64,000 nt of DNA from contig NZ_CP186694.1 in NCBI RefSeq assembly GCF_049532965.1, forward strand, positions 3,844,001-3,908,000, given 5' to 3'. The stretch comes from Roseateles sp049532965 (lineage in GTDB: Bacteria; Pseudomonadota; Gammaproteobacteria; Burkholderiales; Burkholderiaceae_C). Under the pieces are notes generated by a model. It made no database searches. It saw only the letters and a program-made list of their open reading frames with translations, and was not told the origin of the DNA. Of the stretch, positions 1-8,630 are shown piece by piece. The position numbers were made by a program, and so were the translations under genes. Every line of letters starts with the position of its first letter. Positions within the stretch are counted from its first letter, which is position 1.

Positions 1-92
1 CGCCGGGTAATCCCTAGGATCACGGCTTTCGCACCAAAGAGGCGCACGGCGGCAACGGGCAAGAAGTTGCGCCCAGCGTCCGTCTTCTTTCC

Positions 93-1100
93 GTGATCGA
101 ACTCCAAAGCCTGCACAAGTCCTATGACGTCGATGGTCGCCGCATTCCCGCGCTGCAGGGCGTGGACCTGAGGATCGAAGCCGGGGAGGTCTTCGGGATC
201 ATCGGCGCCTCGGGCGCGGGCAAGAGCACGCTGCTGCGCGTGATCAACCTGCTGGAGCGGCCGGACAGCGGCCGCGTCGTCGTGAACGGCCAGGACCTGC
301 TGGCGCTGGACGCCACCGGCCTGCGCGCCGCGCGCCAGAAGATCGCGATGATCTTCCAGCACTTCAATCTGCTGGGTTCGCGCACCGTCGCCCAGAACGT
401 CGCGTGGCCGCTGCGCATCGCTGGCTGGGATGCCGCCCGCGTGGCGCCGCGCGTGAACGACCTGCTGGCGCGCGTGGGACTGGCCGACCAGGCTGACAAG
501 TACCCGGCGCAGCTGTCGGGCGGCCAGAAGCAGCGGGTTGGCATCGCCCGCGCGCTGGCGCTGGATCCGCAGGTGCTGCTGTGCGACGAAGCCACCAGCG
601 CCCTCGACCCCGAGACCACCCGTTCAATCCTGGACCTGCTGGCCGAACTCAATGACGAACTGAAGCTGAGCATCGTCCTGATCACGCATGAGATGGATGT
701 GGTCCGGCGCGTGTGCGACCGCGTCGCGGTGCTCGAGGGCGGCCGCATCGTCGAGACAGGCCCCGTCGCGCAGGTCTTCCTGCACCCTCGTTCCGACACG
801 GCCAGGCGCTTCGTCCTTGCGGCCGAACACGTCGACGAGGGCGAACAGCGCGACGACTACGCGCACGTCACTGGCAGCCTCTGGCGCCTGACGTTCTATG
901 GCGAACGTACGTACGAGCCGCTGCTCGGCGAGGTAGCCCGCCATGCGCAGCTGGACTTCGGCATCCTGGCCGGCCGCATCGACCGCATCAAACGCCAGCC
1001 CTATGGGCAACTGACGATCGCCATCAGCGGCGGCGACCGCGCCGCCGCCCGCCAGTTGCTCGCGGACCGTGGTGTGCAGGTCGAGGAGCTGCGCGCATGA
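93..1100 (+). CDS. metN: Methionine ABC importer, ATP-binding subunit MetN
   Basis: ATPase that powers uptake of D/L-methionine across the inner membrane, working with MetI and MetQ encoded directly downstream. The 335-residue protein has Walker A GASGAGKST at residues 38-46, the ABC signature LSGGQKQR at 141-148 and Walker B VLLCDEATSA just after. The last roughly 80 residues have the length and position of the NIL domain that senses methionine in MetN proteins. The start is a GTG; no in-frame ATG precedes the conserved N-terminus. The stop overlaps the metI start by four bases (ATGA), so the two are translationally coupled. The 92 bases before it can fold into a small hairpin (GCAAC/GTTGC) but I recognise no riboswitch there. 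Confidence 0.96.
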   Translation: MIELQSLHKSYDVDGRRIPALQGVDLRIEAGEVFGIIGASGAGKSTLLRVINLLERPDSGRVVVNGQDLLALDATGLRAARQKIAMIFQHFNLLGSRTVAQNVAWPLRIAGWDAARVAPRVNDLLARVGLADQADKYPAQLSGGQKQRVGIARALALDPQVLLCDEATSALDPETTRSILDLLAELNDELKLSIVLITHEMDVVRRVCDRVAVLEGGRIVETGPVAQVFLHPRSDTARRFVLAAEHVDEGEQRDDYAHVTGSLWRLTFYGERTYEPLLGEVARHAQLDFGILAGRIDRIKRQPYGQLTIAISGGDRAAARQLLADRGVQVEELRA

Positions 1101-1786
1101 GCCCGTCCACCACGCCTTCGCTGATCCAGACGCTGCTGGCCATCGACTGGGCCGAGATCGCCACCGCCAGCGGCGACACGCTGCTGATGCTGGGCGGCTC
1201 ACTGCTGTTCACCGCCCTGCTCGGCCTGCCGCTGGGCATCGCGCTGTACCTGTTCGACCGGGGGCGGCTGCTCTCGTCGCCCAGGCTGTACGGGCTGTTG
1301 TCCTTCGTCGTGAACGTGCTGCGCTCGCTGCCGTTCGTCATCCTGCTGATCGTGCTGATCCCGTTCACCTTGCTGGTGACCGGCACGTCGCTGGGCGTGG
1401 CGGGCGCGATCCCGCCGCTGGTGGTCGGCGCAACGCCGTTCCTGGCCCGGCTGGTCGAGACCGCGCTGCGCGGCGTCGACCGCGGCATCGTCGAGGCCGG
1501 CCTGGCCATGGGCGCCAGCACGCGCCAGATCGTGTGGCAGGCCCTGCTGCCCGAGGCGCTGCCCGGCATCGTGTCCGCGCTCACCGTCACGGCGATCACG
1601 CTGGTGGGCTACACGGCGATGTCCGGTGTCATCGGCGGCGGCGGCCTGGGCGACCTGGCCATCCGCTTCGGCTACCAGCGCTTCCAGACCGAGGTCATGG
1701 TCGTCACCGTCGTGCTGCTGCTCGTGCTGGTGCAACTGCTGCAGATGCTCGGCGACTGGCTCGTGACGCGCGTTTCGCATCGGTGA
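1097..1786 (+). CDS. metI: Methionine ABC importer, permease subunit MetI
   Basis: Inner-membrane channel of the MetNIQ importer. The 229-residue protein is hydrophobic with about five membrane segments, the usual size for MetI. The cytoplasmic coupling loop that docks on MetN is visible as the EAGLAMGASTRQIVWQALLP stretch (EAA motif). The start ATG overlaps the metN stop. A longer in-frame reading upstream lies inside metN and lacks MetI character, so the ATGA start was chosen. The family assignment is clear from order and sequence. Confidence 0.95.
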   Translation: MSPSTTPSLIQTLLAIDWAEIATASGDTLLMLGGSLLFTALLGLPLGIALYLFDRGRLLSSPRLYGLLSFVVNVLRSLPFVILLIVLIPFTLLVTGTSLGVAGAIPPLVVGATPFLARLVETALRGVDRGIVEAGLAMGASTRQIVWQALLPEALPGIVSALTVTAITLVGYTAMSGVIGGGGLGDLAIRFGYQRFQTEVMVVTVVLLLVLVQLLQMLGDWLVTRVSHR

Positions 1787-1881
1787 CGCGCCGCCGCCCC
1801 GCCTTCATCCGGCCGATCACATCTGCCCCCCGGTCACCCGATCTTTCCGTTTACCCGATCCACCACAGAGGAGTTGGACCC

Positions 1882-2664
1882 ATGAAGAAACTGTTCGCCG
1901 CCGCCATCGCGGCTCTGTCGCTGGCCGCTGCCGGCAGCGCCTCGGCGCAGAAGCTGACCGTCGCCGCCACCGCGGTGCCGCACGCGGAGATCCTCAACCT
2001 CGTCAAGCCGGAGCTCGCCCGGCAGGGCGTCGAACTCGACGTGAAGGTCTTCACCGACTACGTCCAGCCCAACGTGCAGGTGGCCGAGAAGCGCCTGGAC
2101 GCCAACTTCTTCCAGCACAAGCCCTACCTGAATGAATTCAACAAGGGCAAGGGCACGCACCTGGTGGCCGTCGTGCCCGTGCATGTCGAGCCCTTCGGCG
2201 CCTACTCGACCAAGCACAAGACGCTGGCGACGCTGCCCGAGGGCGGCACCGTCGCGATCCCGAACGACCCGACCAACGGCGGCCGTGCGCTGCTGCTGCT
2301 CGACAAGTCCGGCGTGATCTCGCTGAAGGACAAGAACAACATCCTGTCGACGACCAAGGACATCGCCGCCAACCCGAAGAAGCTGAAGTTCCGCGAGATC
2401 GAGGCCGCCACGCTGCCGCGCATCCTCCCGCAGGTCGATCTGGCGCTGATCAACACCAACTACGCGCTGGAAGCCAAGCTCAACCCCGTCAAGGACGCGC
2501 TGGCGATCGAGGGCGGCGAGTCGCCATACGCCAACTGGCTGGTGACCCGCGACGACAACCAGAACGCCCCGGCGGTGAAGAAGCTCGCCGCTGCGCTGCA
2601 GTCTGACGCTGTCAAGCGCTTCATCCAGACGCAGTACAAGGGCGCTGTCGTCCCCGCGTTCTGA
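1882..2664 (+). CDS. metQ: Methionine ABC importer, substrate-binding protein MetQ
   Basis: Periplasmic methionine-binding protein (NlpA/MetQ family) that delivers substrate to MetNI. The 260-residue product starts with a cleavable signal peptide (MKKLFAAAIAALSLAAA, cut near ASA-Q). No lipobox cysteine is seen, so it is probably soluble rather than lipid-anchored as in E. coli. Family-typical segments include VPHAEILN, RLDANFFQHKPYL and LINTNYAL. A good ribosome site (GAGGAG) lies about 9 bases before the ATG. It is third in metNIQ, 95 bases after metI. Confidence 0.95.
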   Translation: MKKLFAAAIAALSLAAAGSASAQKLTVAATAVPHAEILNLVKPELARQGVELDVKVFTDYVQPNVQVAEKRLDANFFQHKPYLNEFNKGKGTHLVAVVPVHVEPFGAYSTKHKTLATLPEGGTVAIPNDPTNGGRALLLLDKSGVISLKDKNNILSTTKDIAANPKKLKFREIEAATLPRILPQVDLALINTNYALEAKLNPVKDALAIEGGESPYANWLVTRDDNQNAPAVKKLAAALQSDAVKRFIQTQYKGAVVPAF

Positions 2665-2716
2665 GCGCTCGCACGAACTGCGCGAGCCACGGCTGCAGAT
2701 CGCGAGTTGTTCATCG

Positions 2717-2743
2717 GCGTGCTCCAGCGGTGCTGGAGCACGC
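2717..2743 (+). terminator. Perfect 12-bp hairpin after metQ
   Basis: GCGTGCTCCAGC at 2717-2728 pairs perfectly with 2732-2743 around a three-base loop, 52 bases after the metQ stop. No T-run follows, so it is either a weak or Rho-assisted terminator or an RNA-stabilising end structure for metNIQ. Confidence 0.5.
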
Positions 2744-2832
2744 TGCAAGGTTATGCACACTTGCCAGAAGGTGATGCTCGCCATCCCGGTCGAGGGGCCC
2801 GCGGGGCCTGGGCGCCGGAATAATGCGCGCCC

Positions 2833-4080
2833 ATGGTGCTGAACTTCATCTGGATCGGGTTCTTCCTGATCGGCTTCGCGGTCGCGCTGGCGCGGCTGAT
2901 CCAGGGCGACCTGACCATCTTCACGCAGGTGCTGACCGGCATCTTCGATACGGCCAAGACCGGCTTCGACATCTCGCTGGGGCTGGTCGGCGTGATGAGC
3001 CTGTGGCTGGGCCTGATGAAGGTGGGCGAGCACGCCGGCGTCATCCAGCTGTTCGCGCGGGCCATGGGTCCGTTCTTCGCGCGCATCTTTCCGGAGGTCC
3101 CGCGCGGTCATCCGGCGGGCGGCTCGATGGTGATGAACTTCTCGGCCAACATGCTCGGCCTGGACAACGCCGCCACGCCGCTGGGGCTCAAGGCGATGAA
3201 GGAGCTGCAGGAGCTCAATCCCCGCAAGGACACGGCCTCCAACGCGATGATCATGTTCCTGGTGCTGAACACCGCCGGCATCACGCTGATCCCCACGTCG
3301 GTGATCGCGATCCGCCAGGCGATGGCGGTGGACCAGGGGCTGACCGGCTTCAACGCGGCGGACATCTTCCTGCCGACGCTGATCGCGACCTTCATCTCGT
3401 TCATGTCGGGGCTGATCGCCGTGGCATGGGTGCAGCGCATCAACCTGTTCTGCGTGCCGGTGCTGGCGTTCGTCGGCGGCTTCGTCGCGATCATGGCCGG
3501 CGTGTTCGCGTGGCTGCACAGCTATCCGCCGGCGGTGATGTCGCAGTACATCGGGCTGCTGGGCAGCGGCGTGATCCTGAGCATCATCGTGATGTTCATC
3601 GCGGTCGGCGCGTGGCGCCGCATCAACGTCTACGAGTCCTTCGTCGAGGGCGCGAAGGAAGGCTTCGGCGTGGCGGTGCAGATCATCCCGTACCTGATCG
3701 CCATCCTGGTCGCGATCTCGGTGTTCCGCACGACGGGCTGCATGGACTTCCTGGTGCGCGGCATTGCCGCTGGCGTGGCGGCGTTGGGACTGCCCACCGA
3801 TTTCGTGCCGGCGCTACCGGTCGGGCTAATGAAGACGCTGTCGGGCAGCGGCGCCCGCGGGCTGATGGTGGACGTGCTCAAGACCTATGGCGTCGACAGC
3901 TTCGAGGGCAAGCTCGCCGCCATCATCCAGGGCTCGACCGAGACCACCTTCTACGTGCTCGCCGTCTACTTTGGCAGCGTCAACATCAAGAAGACCCGCT
4001 ACGCGCTGACCTGCGGGCTGCTGGCCGACCTGGTCGGCCTGATCGGCGCGATCGCGGTCGGCTATTGGTTCTTCAAGTGA
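2833..4080 (+). CDS. SpmA/SpmB-like nucleoside-recognition (Gate) domain membrane protein
   Basis: Integral membrane protein of 415 residues made of two Gate domains. The N-terminal half resembles SpmA (MNFSANMLGLDNAATPLGLK near residues 100-120). The C-terminal half resembles SpmB (GSGARGLMVDVLKTYG and IQGSTETTFYVLAVYFGS). Bacillus has these as two spore-maturation proteins, while proteobacteria often carry this fused form, whose transported substrate is unknown. About ten hydrophobic segments are present. The ATG at 2833 starts directly at the first membrane segment. A possible -10-like AATAAT lies just upstream at about 2818. It stands alone between metQ and a convergent LytTR regulator. 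Function beyond a membrane or transport role should not be assumed. Confidence 0.85.
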   Translation: MVLNFIWIGFFLIGFAVALARLIQGDLTIFTQVLTGIFDTAKTGFDISLGLVGVMSLWLGLMKVGEHAGVIQLFARAMGPFFARIFPEVPRGHPAGGSMVMNFSANMLGLDNAATPLGLKAMKELQELNPRKDTASNAMIMFLVLNTAGITLIPTSVIAIRQAMAVDQGLTGFNAADIFLPTLIATFISFMSGLIAVAWVQRINLFCVPVLAFVGGFVAIMAGVFAWLHSYPPAVMSQYIGLLGSGVILSIIVMFIAVGAWRRINVYESFVEGAKEGFGVAVQIIPYLIAILVAISVFRTTGCMDFLVRGIAAGVAALGLPTDFVPALPVGLMKTLSGSGARGLMVDVLKTYGVDSFEGKLAAIIQGSTETTFYVLAVYFGSVNIKKTRYALTCGLLADLVGLIGAIAVGYWFFK

Positions 4081-4096
4081 CCGGTGCGTCCCACGC

Positions 4097-4882
4097 TCAC
4101 ATCCCCTTGAACAGATGCACGTAGGCCCGGCTCACGGGCAGCTCGCTGGCATGGCCGCGCAGGCGGATGAACAGCCGGCTCAATTCGTCGCGCCGGGTGC
4201 CGGCCACATGGTCCAGGTTGACGATGGTCGACCGATGCACCTGGCAGAAGCACTCGCCGTCGAGCTGCGTGGCGAGTTCATGGATGGGCGTGCGGATCAG
4301 GTACTCCGCCGTGGCCGTCTGGACGCAGGTGTACTTGTCGTCGGCGCGGAAGAACAGCACCTCGTCGACCGGCACCTGATGCGTCACGTCGCCTTGCGTC
4401 GCACGCACCCAGCGTAGCGGGCCCGACGACTTCGCCACGGCGCCGTCCGCGGGACCCTGCAGGCGTTGCAACGCCGCCAACAGCCGCGCATCGATGCCCG
4501 CGTCCCCGTTGTCAGCGGTGGCCAACGCGCGCCGCACGCGCTCGACGGTCCGGCCCAGGCGGTCGGCCTCGACCGGCTTGAGCACGTAATCGATCGCCTC
4601 GTGCTCGAAGGCCTGCACGGCGAACTGGTCGTAGGCGGTGACAAAGACGACGCGTGTCGCGCCCTCGATGCCCTCGGCCACCTCGAGTCCTGTCAGTCCG
4701 GGCATCTGGATGTCCAGGAATGCCAGGTCCGGCCGCAACGCGGCGATGCGCTCCGCGGCCTCGGCACCGTTGCGGGCAACGTGGACGATGCGCAGTTCGG
4801 GCCAGACGGCGGCGAGCTGCGCGGCGAGCGCGCGGGCCAGGTGGGGTTCGTCGTCGGCGATCAGCGCGGTGGGTGCGGTCAT
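4097..4882 (-). CDS. LytTR-family response regulator
   Basis: DNA-binding response regulator of the AlgR/LytR class. With the start used here it has 261 residues. The receiver domain spans about 1-120 with acidic residues IADDEP, phosphoacceptor D57 in LAFLDIQMPG and K102 in YVLKP. A LytTR DNA-binding domain follows from about 160 to the end (FFRADDKYTCVQT, QVHRSTIVNLDHV). An alternative ATG at 4951 has a good ribosome site (GAGGA) formed by the end of the upstream kinase gene. It would add 23 Pro/Ser-rich residues with rarer codons, so the start at 4882, beside the conserved receiver, is preferred but not certain. Its partner kinase is encoded immediately upstream. Confidence 0.92.
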   Translation of the reverse strand: MTAPTALIADDEPHLARALAAQLAAVWPELRIVHVARNGAEAAERIAALRPDLAFLDIQMPGLTGLEVAEGIEGATRVVFVTAYDQFAVQAFEHEAIDYVLKPVEADRLGRTVERVRRALATADNGDAGIDARLLAALQRLQGPADGAVAKSSGPLRWVRATQGDVTHQVPVDEVLFFRADDKYTCVQTATAEYLIRTPIHELATQLDGECFCQVHRSTIVNLDHVAGTRRDELSRLFIRLRGHASELPVSRAYVHLFKGM

Positions 4883-4954
4883 GGGATGAAGCGTCAGGGA
4901 AGACGTGGGTAGGGAGGGCACGGGCCGGGAGGGCACCGGAGGGATGGACATCGA

Positions 4955-6094
4955 TCAATCCTCGAGCGGCAGGCGCAGCGTGACGCGGCAGCCCGGCTCC
5001 GCGGGCTCGAGGGTCAGGGTGGCGCGGTCGCCGTAATGCATCATCAGGCGCTCCCGCACGTTGGCCAGCGCGATGCCATTGCCGCCGCGGCGCGACGCGC
5101 CCGGCCCGACGCCGTCATCGTGCACCTCGACGGTCAGGAAGCCGCCGCCCAGCGTCGCGTCGACCCGCACGGTCCCTCCTTCGATCTTCGGTTCCAGCCC
5201 GTGATGCACCGCGTTCTCGACCAACGGCTGCAGCAACATCGGCGGCAGCGTCACGGCACGGGCTTCCGGCGCGGCATGGACCTCGAAGCGCAGGCGGTCC
5301 TCCATCCGCGTCTTCAGCACGGTGAGATAGGCAGTGGCGAGCGTCAGCTCGTCGTCGAGCGGGCCGGTCTCGCATCGCAGACGGCCCAGCGACGAGCGCA
5401 GGTAGGCGGTGAACGCCCCCAGCATCTCCTTGGCCTTGGGCGCGTCGTAGTCGATCAGCGAATGCACGTTGGCCAGCGTATTGAACAGAAAGTGCGGCTC
5501 GATCTGCCCTTGCAGCAGGCGCAGTTGGGCCTCGGTGGCCCGCCGTTCCGCCTTGAGCTGGCGATGCTTCGTGGCGAACCATTGGTGCAGCACGAACGTG
5601 ATGCCCAGCGACAGCGCCGAGGTGATGCCGAGCACCTTGCCGCCCTGGGACCAGTCCAGGCGCACCCAGTCGGTCAGGCCGGCCAGCCACATGCCGGGCA
5701 TCCAGCCGACCACCGTGCCCAGCAGCGGCACGCCGGCGAAGAAGAGGGTGCGGCGCCAGTCCGGCCAGGCGCGGATGCGGGCGCGGCCTCCGAAGAGCGG
5801 CACCAGGATCGCGAACAGCACCTGGATGAGGAGCCCGATCGTGAGGCAGACGGTCAGGTTCTTGCCGTACCACCAGCCCCAGAGGCGAAGGTCCAGCCAG
5901 CGGGCCGTCCTGAAGTTCATGACGAAGCCCAGCACCGTGAAGCCGGCTGCCAGCGCGCAGCAGAACAGCAGGGTCCAGACCCATTGCAGCCATTCCGGTC
6001 CGCTGGGCCGGACATCGTTGCTGATCCAGGCCTGCCAGGAGGCGCGCAGGCGGCGGGCGTCGCGCCAGAGCGGAGGGGACGAGGAGGCAGTCAT
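4955..6094 (-). CDS. LytS/AlgZ-type sensor histidine kinase
   Basis: Membrane histidine kinase of 379 residues that should phosphorylate the LytTR regulator encoded just downstream. About four membrane segments occupy residues 40-170. The His_kinase domain begins at IEPHFLFNTLANVHSLID with phosphoacceptor H201. A HATPase_c domain follows (PLVENAVHHGL as N box, DDGVGPG as G1, GGNGIALANVRERL as G2). This is the short kinase form without HAMP or PAS domains. The ATG at 6094 fits; gene and regulator are adjacent and likely one transcript. The stimulus is unknown. Confidence 0.92.
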   Translation of the reverse strand: MTASSSPPLWRDARRLRASWQAWISNDVRPSGPEWLQWVWTLLFCCALAAGFTVLGFVMNFRTARWLDLRLWGWWYGKNLTVCLTIGLLIQVLFAILVPLFGGRARIRAWPDWRRTLFFAGVPLLGTVVGWMPGMWLAGLTDWVRLDWSQGGKVLGITSALSLGITFVLHQWFATKHRQLKAERRATEAQLRLLQGQIEPHFLFNTLANVHSLIDYDAPKAKEMLGAFTAYLRSSLGRLRCETGPLDDELTLATAYLTVLKTRMEDRLRFEVHAAPEARAVTLPPMLLQPLVENAVHHGLEPKIEGGTVRVDATLGGGFLTVEVHDDGVGPGASRRGGNGIALANVRERLMMHYGDRATLTLEPAEPGCRVTLRLPLED

Positions 6095-6286
6095 GCGGCG
6101 CAGTGTAGGAAGCCGGGCTCCGGCCGCCGCCCGGGGAAACGACGGATCGACAGCGCGCCGGACGAATCGACAGCATCAAACCCTGACCTTTGGCAGTGGC
6201 TTGCCCGGGTGGTGTCCAATACCCCGCTGACCGGCCGTTCTGGTCCGACGACCGCCCGATCAATGCCCGCTTTCACGGAGACCCGC

Positions 6287-6652
6287 ATGAGCTACATCCT
6301 GCTGATCAACGAACCCGTCGGCCAACGCGAGGCCCGCACCCCCGAGGAAGGCCGCGAGGCCTACGCCCGCATGACCGCCTATGCCGACCAGTTGATGGCG
6401 CAGGGGCTGCTGCACACGGCGCAGTCGCTGCAGTCGGTCAACGGCTCGACCCGCGTCAGCAAGCGCGAGGGCCGCGTCACGACGCTGGACGGTCCCTTCG
6501 CCGAGGCCAAGGAAATGGTCGGCGGCTTCTTCTGGCTGAACGTCGAAACGCGCGAAGCGGCACTCGCCATTGCCCGCGAATGTCCGGCGGCCGAGTGGTG
6601 CACGGTGGAGGTCCGCTCGATGGCGCCGTGCTACGAGGAATCGGAGGCCTGA
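6287..6652 (+). CDS. YCII-related (DGPF) protein linked to ECF42 sigma factor
   Basis: Small 121-residue protein of the YCII/DGPF family with the diagnostic DGPF tetrapeptide at residues 68-71. Members are ferredoxin-like fold dimers of uncertain activity, and they are characteristic neighbours of ECF42 sigma factors, as here. The ATG at 6287 was chosen because it has GGAG six bases upstream and begins at the conserved MSYILLIN. An in-frame ATG at 6263 would add eight residues. It is the first of three co-oriented genes ending with the sigma factor, which probably controls it, though no promoter match was established. Confidence 0.88.
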   Translation: MSYILLINEPVGQREARTPEEGREAYARMTAYADQLMAQGLLHTAQSLQSVNGSTRVSKREGRVTTLDGPFAEAKEMVGGFFWLNVETREAALAIARECPAAEWCTVEVRSMAPCYEESEA

Positions 6653-6787
6653 GATTTTTTCGACCGCTTGTCGAAACCGGTCGGCCTGCATCGTCGTGCT
6701 GGTGAAGACGCCTCGAGAACGGGGCGTACTCGCCGGAGGACACGATGCCTTCACCCCGACCGACCCCCACCATCCAGGAGCCTTCCC

Positions 6788-7198
6788 ATGCGTCACAAGC
6801 AAATCTTCGTGAACCTGCCCGTCAAGGACGTCGAGCGCAGCAAGCGCTTCTACAGCGCGATGGGCTACGCGTTCAACCCGCAGTTCTCGAACGAGCAGGC
6901 GCTGTCGATGGTCATCTCGGACGACATCTACGCGATGCTGCTGGTCGAGGAGTTCTTCCAGACCTTCACGCCGCGCAAGATCTCGGACGCGCACACCGCC
7001 ACGGAGGTGCTCACCTGTCTGTCCTGCGAGAGCCGGGCACAGGTGGACGAGCTGATCGCCAAGGCCAGGGCCGCCGGCGGCACGGTGCCGCGCGAGCCGC
7101 AGGACATGGGGTTCATGTACTCGCAGGCCTATGCGGACCCGGACGGCCACATCTGGGAGCTGATGTACATGGACATCACCCAGTTCCCGGGCGCCTGA
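6788..7198 (+). CDS. VOC-family (glyoxalase/bleomycin-resistance fold) protein
   Basis: 136-residue protein of the vicinal oxygen chelate superfamily. The N-terminal module FVNLPVKDVERSKRFYSAMG and the C-terminal AYADPDGHIWELMYMD are typical of the PhnB-like/glyoxalase-related subgroup often associated with ECF regulators. E133-type metal ligands may be present (HIWEL), but the metal set is not complete enough to predict a reaction. An AGGAG ribosome site lies just before the ATG. It sits between the DGPF protein and the sigma factor, so a role in the same stress response is an inference from context. Confidence 0.88.
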   Translation: MRHKQIFVNLPVKDVERSKRFYSAMGYAFNPQFSNEQALSMVISDDIYAMLLVEEFFQTFTPRKISDAHTATEVLTCLSCESRAQVDELIAKARAAGGTVPREPQDMGFMYSQAYADPDGHIWELMYMDITQFPGA

Positions 7199-7258
7199 TC
7201 CGGGCGGGACACACCGGCGGCGCGACGTGCGGACCGTCCAGGCCGTACGATCGCCCGC

Positions 7259-8551
7259 ATGAATCAGGACACCCATCGCGCGATCACGACCGTCTGGCGC
7301 CAGGAGTCGGCCAAGATCATCGGCGCCTTGTCGCGGCTGACGCGCGACGTTCCGCTGGCCGAGGAACTGGCGCAGGACGCGCTTGTCGCCGCGCTGGAGA
7401 CCTGGCCGAAGCAAGGCCTGCCGGACAAGCCGGCGGCCTGGCTGATGACGACGGCCAAGCATCGCGCGCTGGACCGGCTCCGGCACGTGAAGCTGAGCGG
7501 CGACAAGCTGGAACAGCTCGGTCATGAGCTCGACGCGCGCGAGGCGATGATCGTGCCGGACTTCGTCGACGACCTCGATGACGAACGCGCCGCCCGCGAG
7601 ATTGGCGACGACGTGCTGCGGCTGATGTTCTGCGCCTGCCATCCGGTGTTGAGCCTGGAAGCCCGCGTCGCGTTGACGCTGAAGATGGTGGCCGGCCTGA
7701 CGACGGGGGAGATCGCGCGCGCCTACCTGCAGTCCGAGCCGACCGTGGCGCAGCGGCTGGTGCGCGCCAAGCGGACGCTTGGCGAGGCGAAGGTGCCGTT
7801 CGAGCTGCCGCGCGGCGAGGCGCTGACGGAGCGGCTGGGCGCCGTGCTGGAGGTGATCTACCTGATCTTCAACGAGGGCTACACGGCCACGAGCGGCGAG
7901 CGCTGGATCCGCCAGGACCTGTGCGACGAGGCGCTGCGGCTGGCGCGGATGCTGGTGCGGCTGGCGCCTCGCGAGAGCGAGGTGCATGGGCTGCTCGCGT
8001 TGATGGAGCTGCAGGCGTCCCGCGCGGCGGCACGGGTGGATGCACAAGGGCAGCCGGTGCTGCTGCTGGAGCAGGACCGGTCGGCCTGGGACCAGGCGGC
8101 GATCGAACGCGGGTTGATGGCGCTCGAAGCGGCGGACCGGTTGGCCACGGAGGCGGGCGACGGGCTCGGGCTGGGGCCGTATGCGCTGCAGGCGGCGATC
8201 GCCGCTTGCCACGCGCGGGCCGGGCGTGCCGAGGACACCGATTGGCCGCGGATCGCTGCGCTGTATGAGGCGCTCGCGGTGCGGCAGCCGTCCCCCGTGG
8301 TGGAGTTGAATCGCGCGGTGGCGCTGTCGATGGCGTTCGGGCCGGCGGTGGGGCTGGAGATCGTCGACCGGCTGTCGGAAGAGCCGGCGCTGAAGCAGTA
8401 CCACTGGCTCCCCAGCGTGCGTGCGGACCTGCTGTCCAAGCTGGGCCGCAATGCGGAAGCGAAAGAGGAATTCGAGCGCGCCGCGTCGATGACCGGCAAT
8501 GAGCGCGAGCGGGAACTGCTGCTCAGACGGGCGCGGGAGCAGGGGCACTGA
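7259..8551 (+). CDS. ECF42-type RNA polymerase sigma factor with C-terminal TPR extension
   Basis: Sigma factor of 430 residues, about twice the length of an ordinary ECF factor. Sigma region 2 lies at about residues 12-85 (LTRDVPLAEELAQDALVAAL) and region 4 at about 115-170 (CACHPVLSLEARVALTLKMV, TTGEIARAYLQSEPTVAQRL). The remaining 250 residues are the DUF6596/TPR-like extension that in ECF42 proteins replaces an anti-sigma factor as the regulatory element. No anti-sigma gene is adjacent, which fits that class. The ATG at 7259 follows the VOC gene by 60 bases. It is expected to direct transcription of the upstream DGPF-type gene. Confidence 0.93.
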   Translation: MNQDTHRAITTVWRQESAKIIGALSRLTRDVPLAEELAQDALVAALETWPKQGLPDKPAAWLMTTAKHRALDRLRHVKLSGDKLEQLGHELDAREAMIVPDFVDDLDDERAAREIGDDVLRLMFCACHPVLSLEARVALTLKMVAGLTTGEIARAYLQSEPTVAQRLVRAKRTLGEAKVPFELPRGEALTERLGAVLEVIYLIFNEGYTATSGERWIRQDLCDEALRLARMLVRLAPRESEVHGLLALMELQASRAAARVDAQGQPVLLLEQDRSAWDQAAIERGLMALEAADRLATEAGDGLGLGPYALQAAIAACHARAGRAEDTDWPRIAALYEALAVRQPSPVVELNRAVALSMAFGPAVGLEIVDRLSEEPALKQYHWLPSVRADLLSKLGRNAEAKEEFERAASMTGNERERELLLRRAREQGH

Positions 8552-8630
8552 GGCCCCTGAAAAGACCGGTCAGAAGATCGGCACCTGCCATCGGGCGCCG
8601 ACGCTCGCGACCGTTTCGCGGCCACCGACC

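Noticed and set aside
1..92. Possible SAM riboswitch before metN
   Set aside because: Only a weak hairpin is seen; none of the conserved SAM-I, SAM-II or SAM-III bases can be placed.
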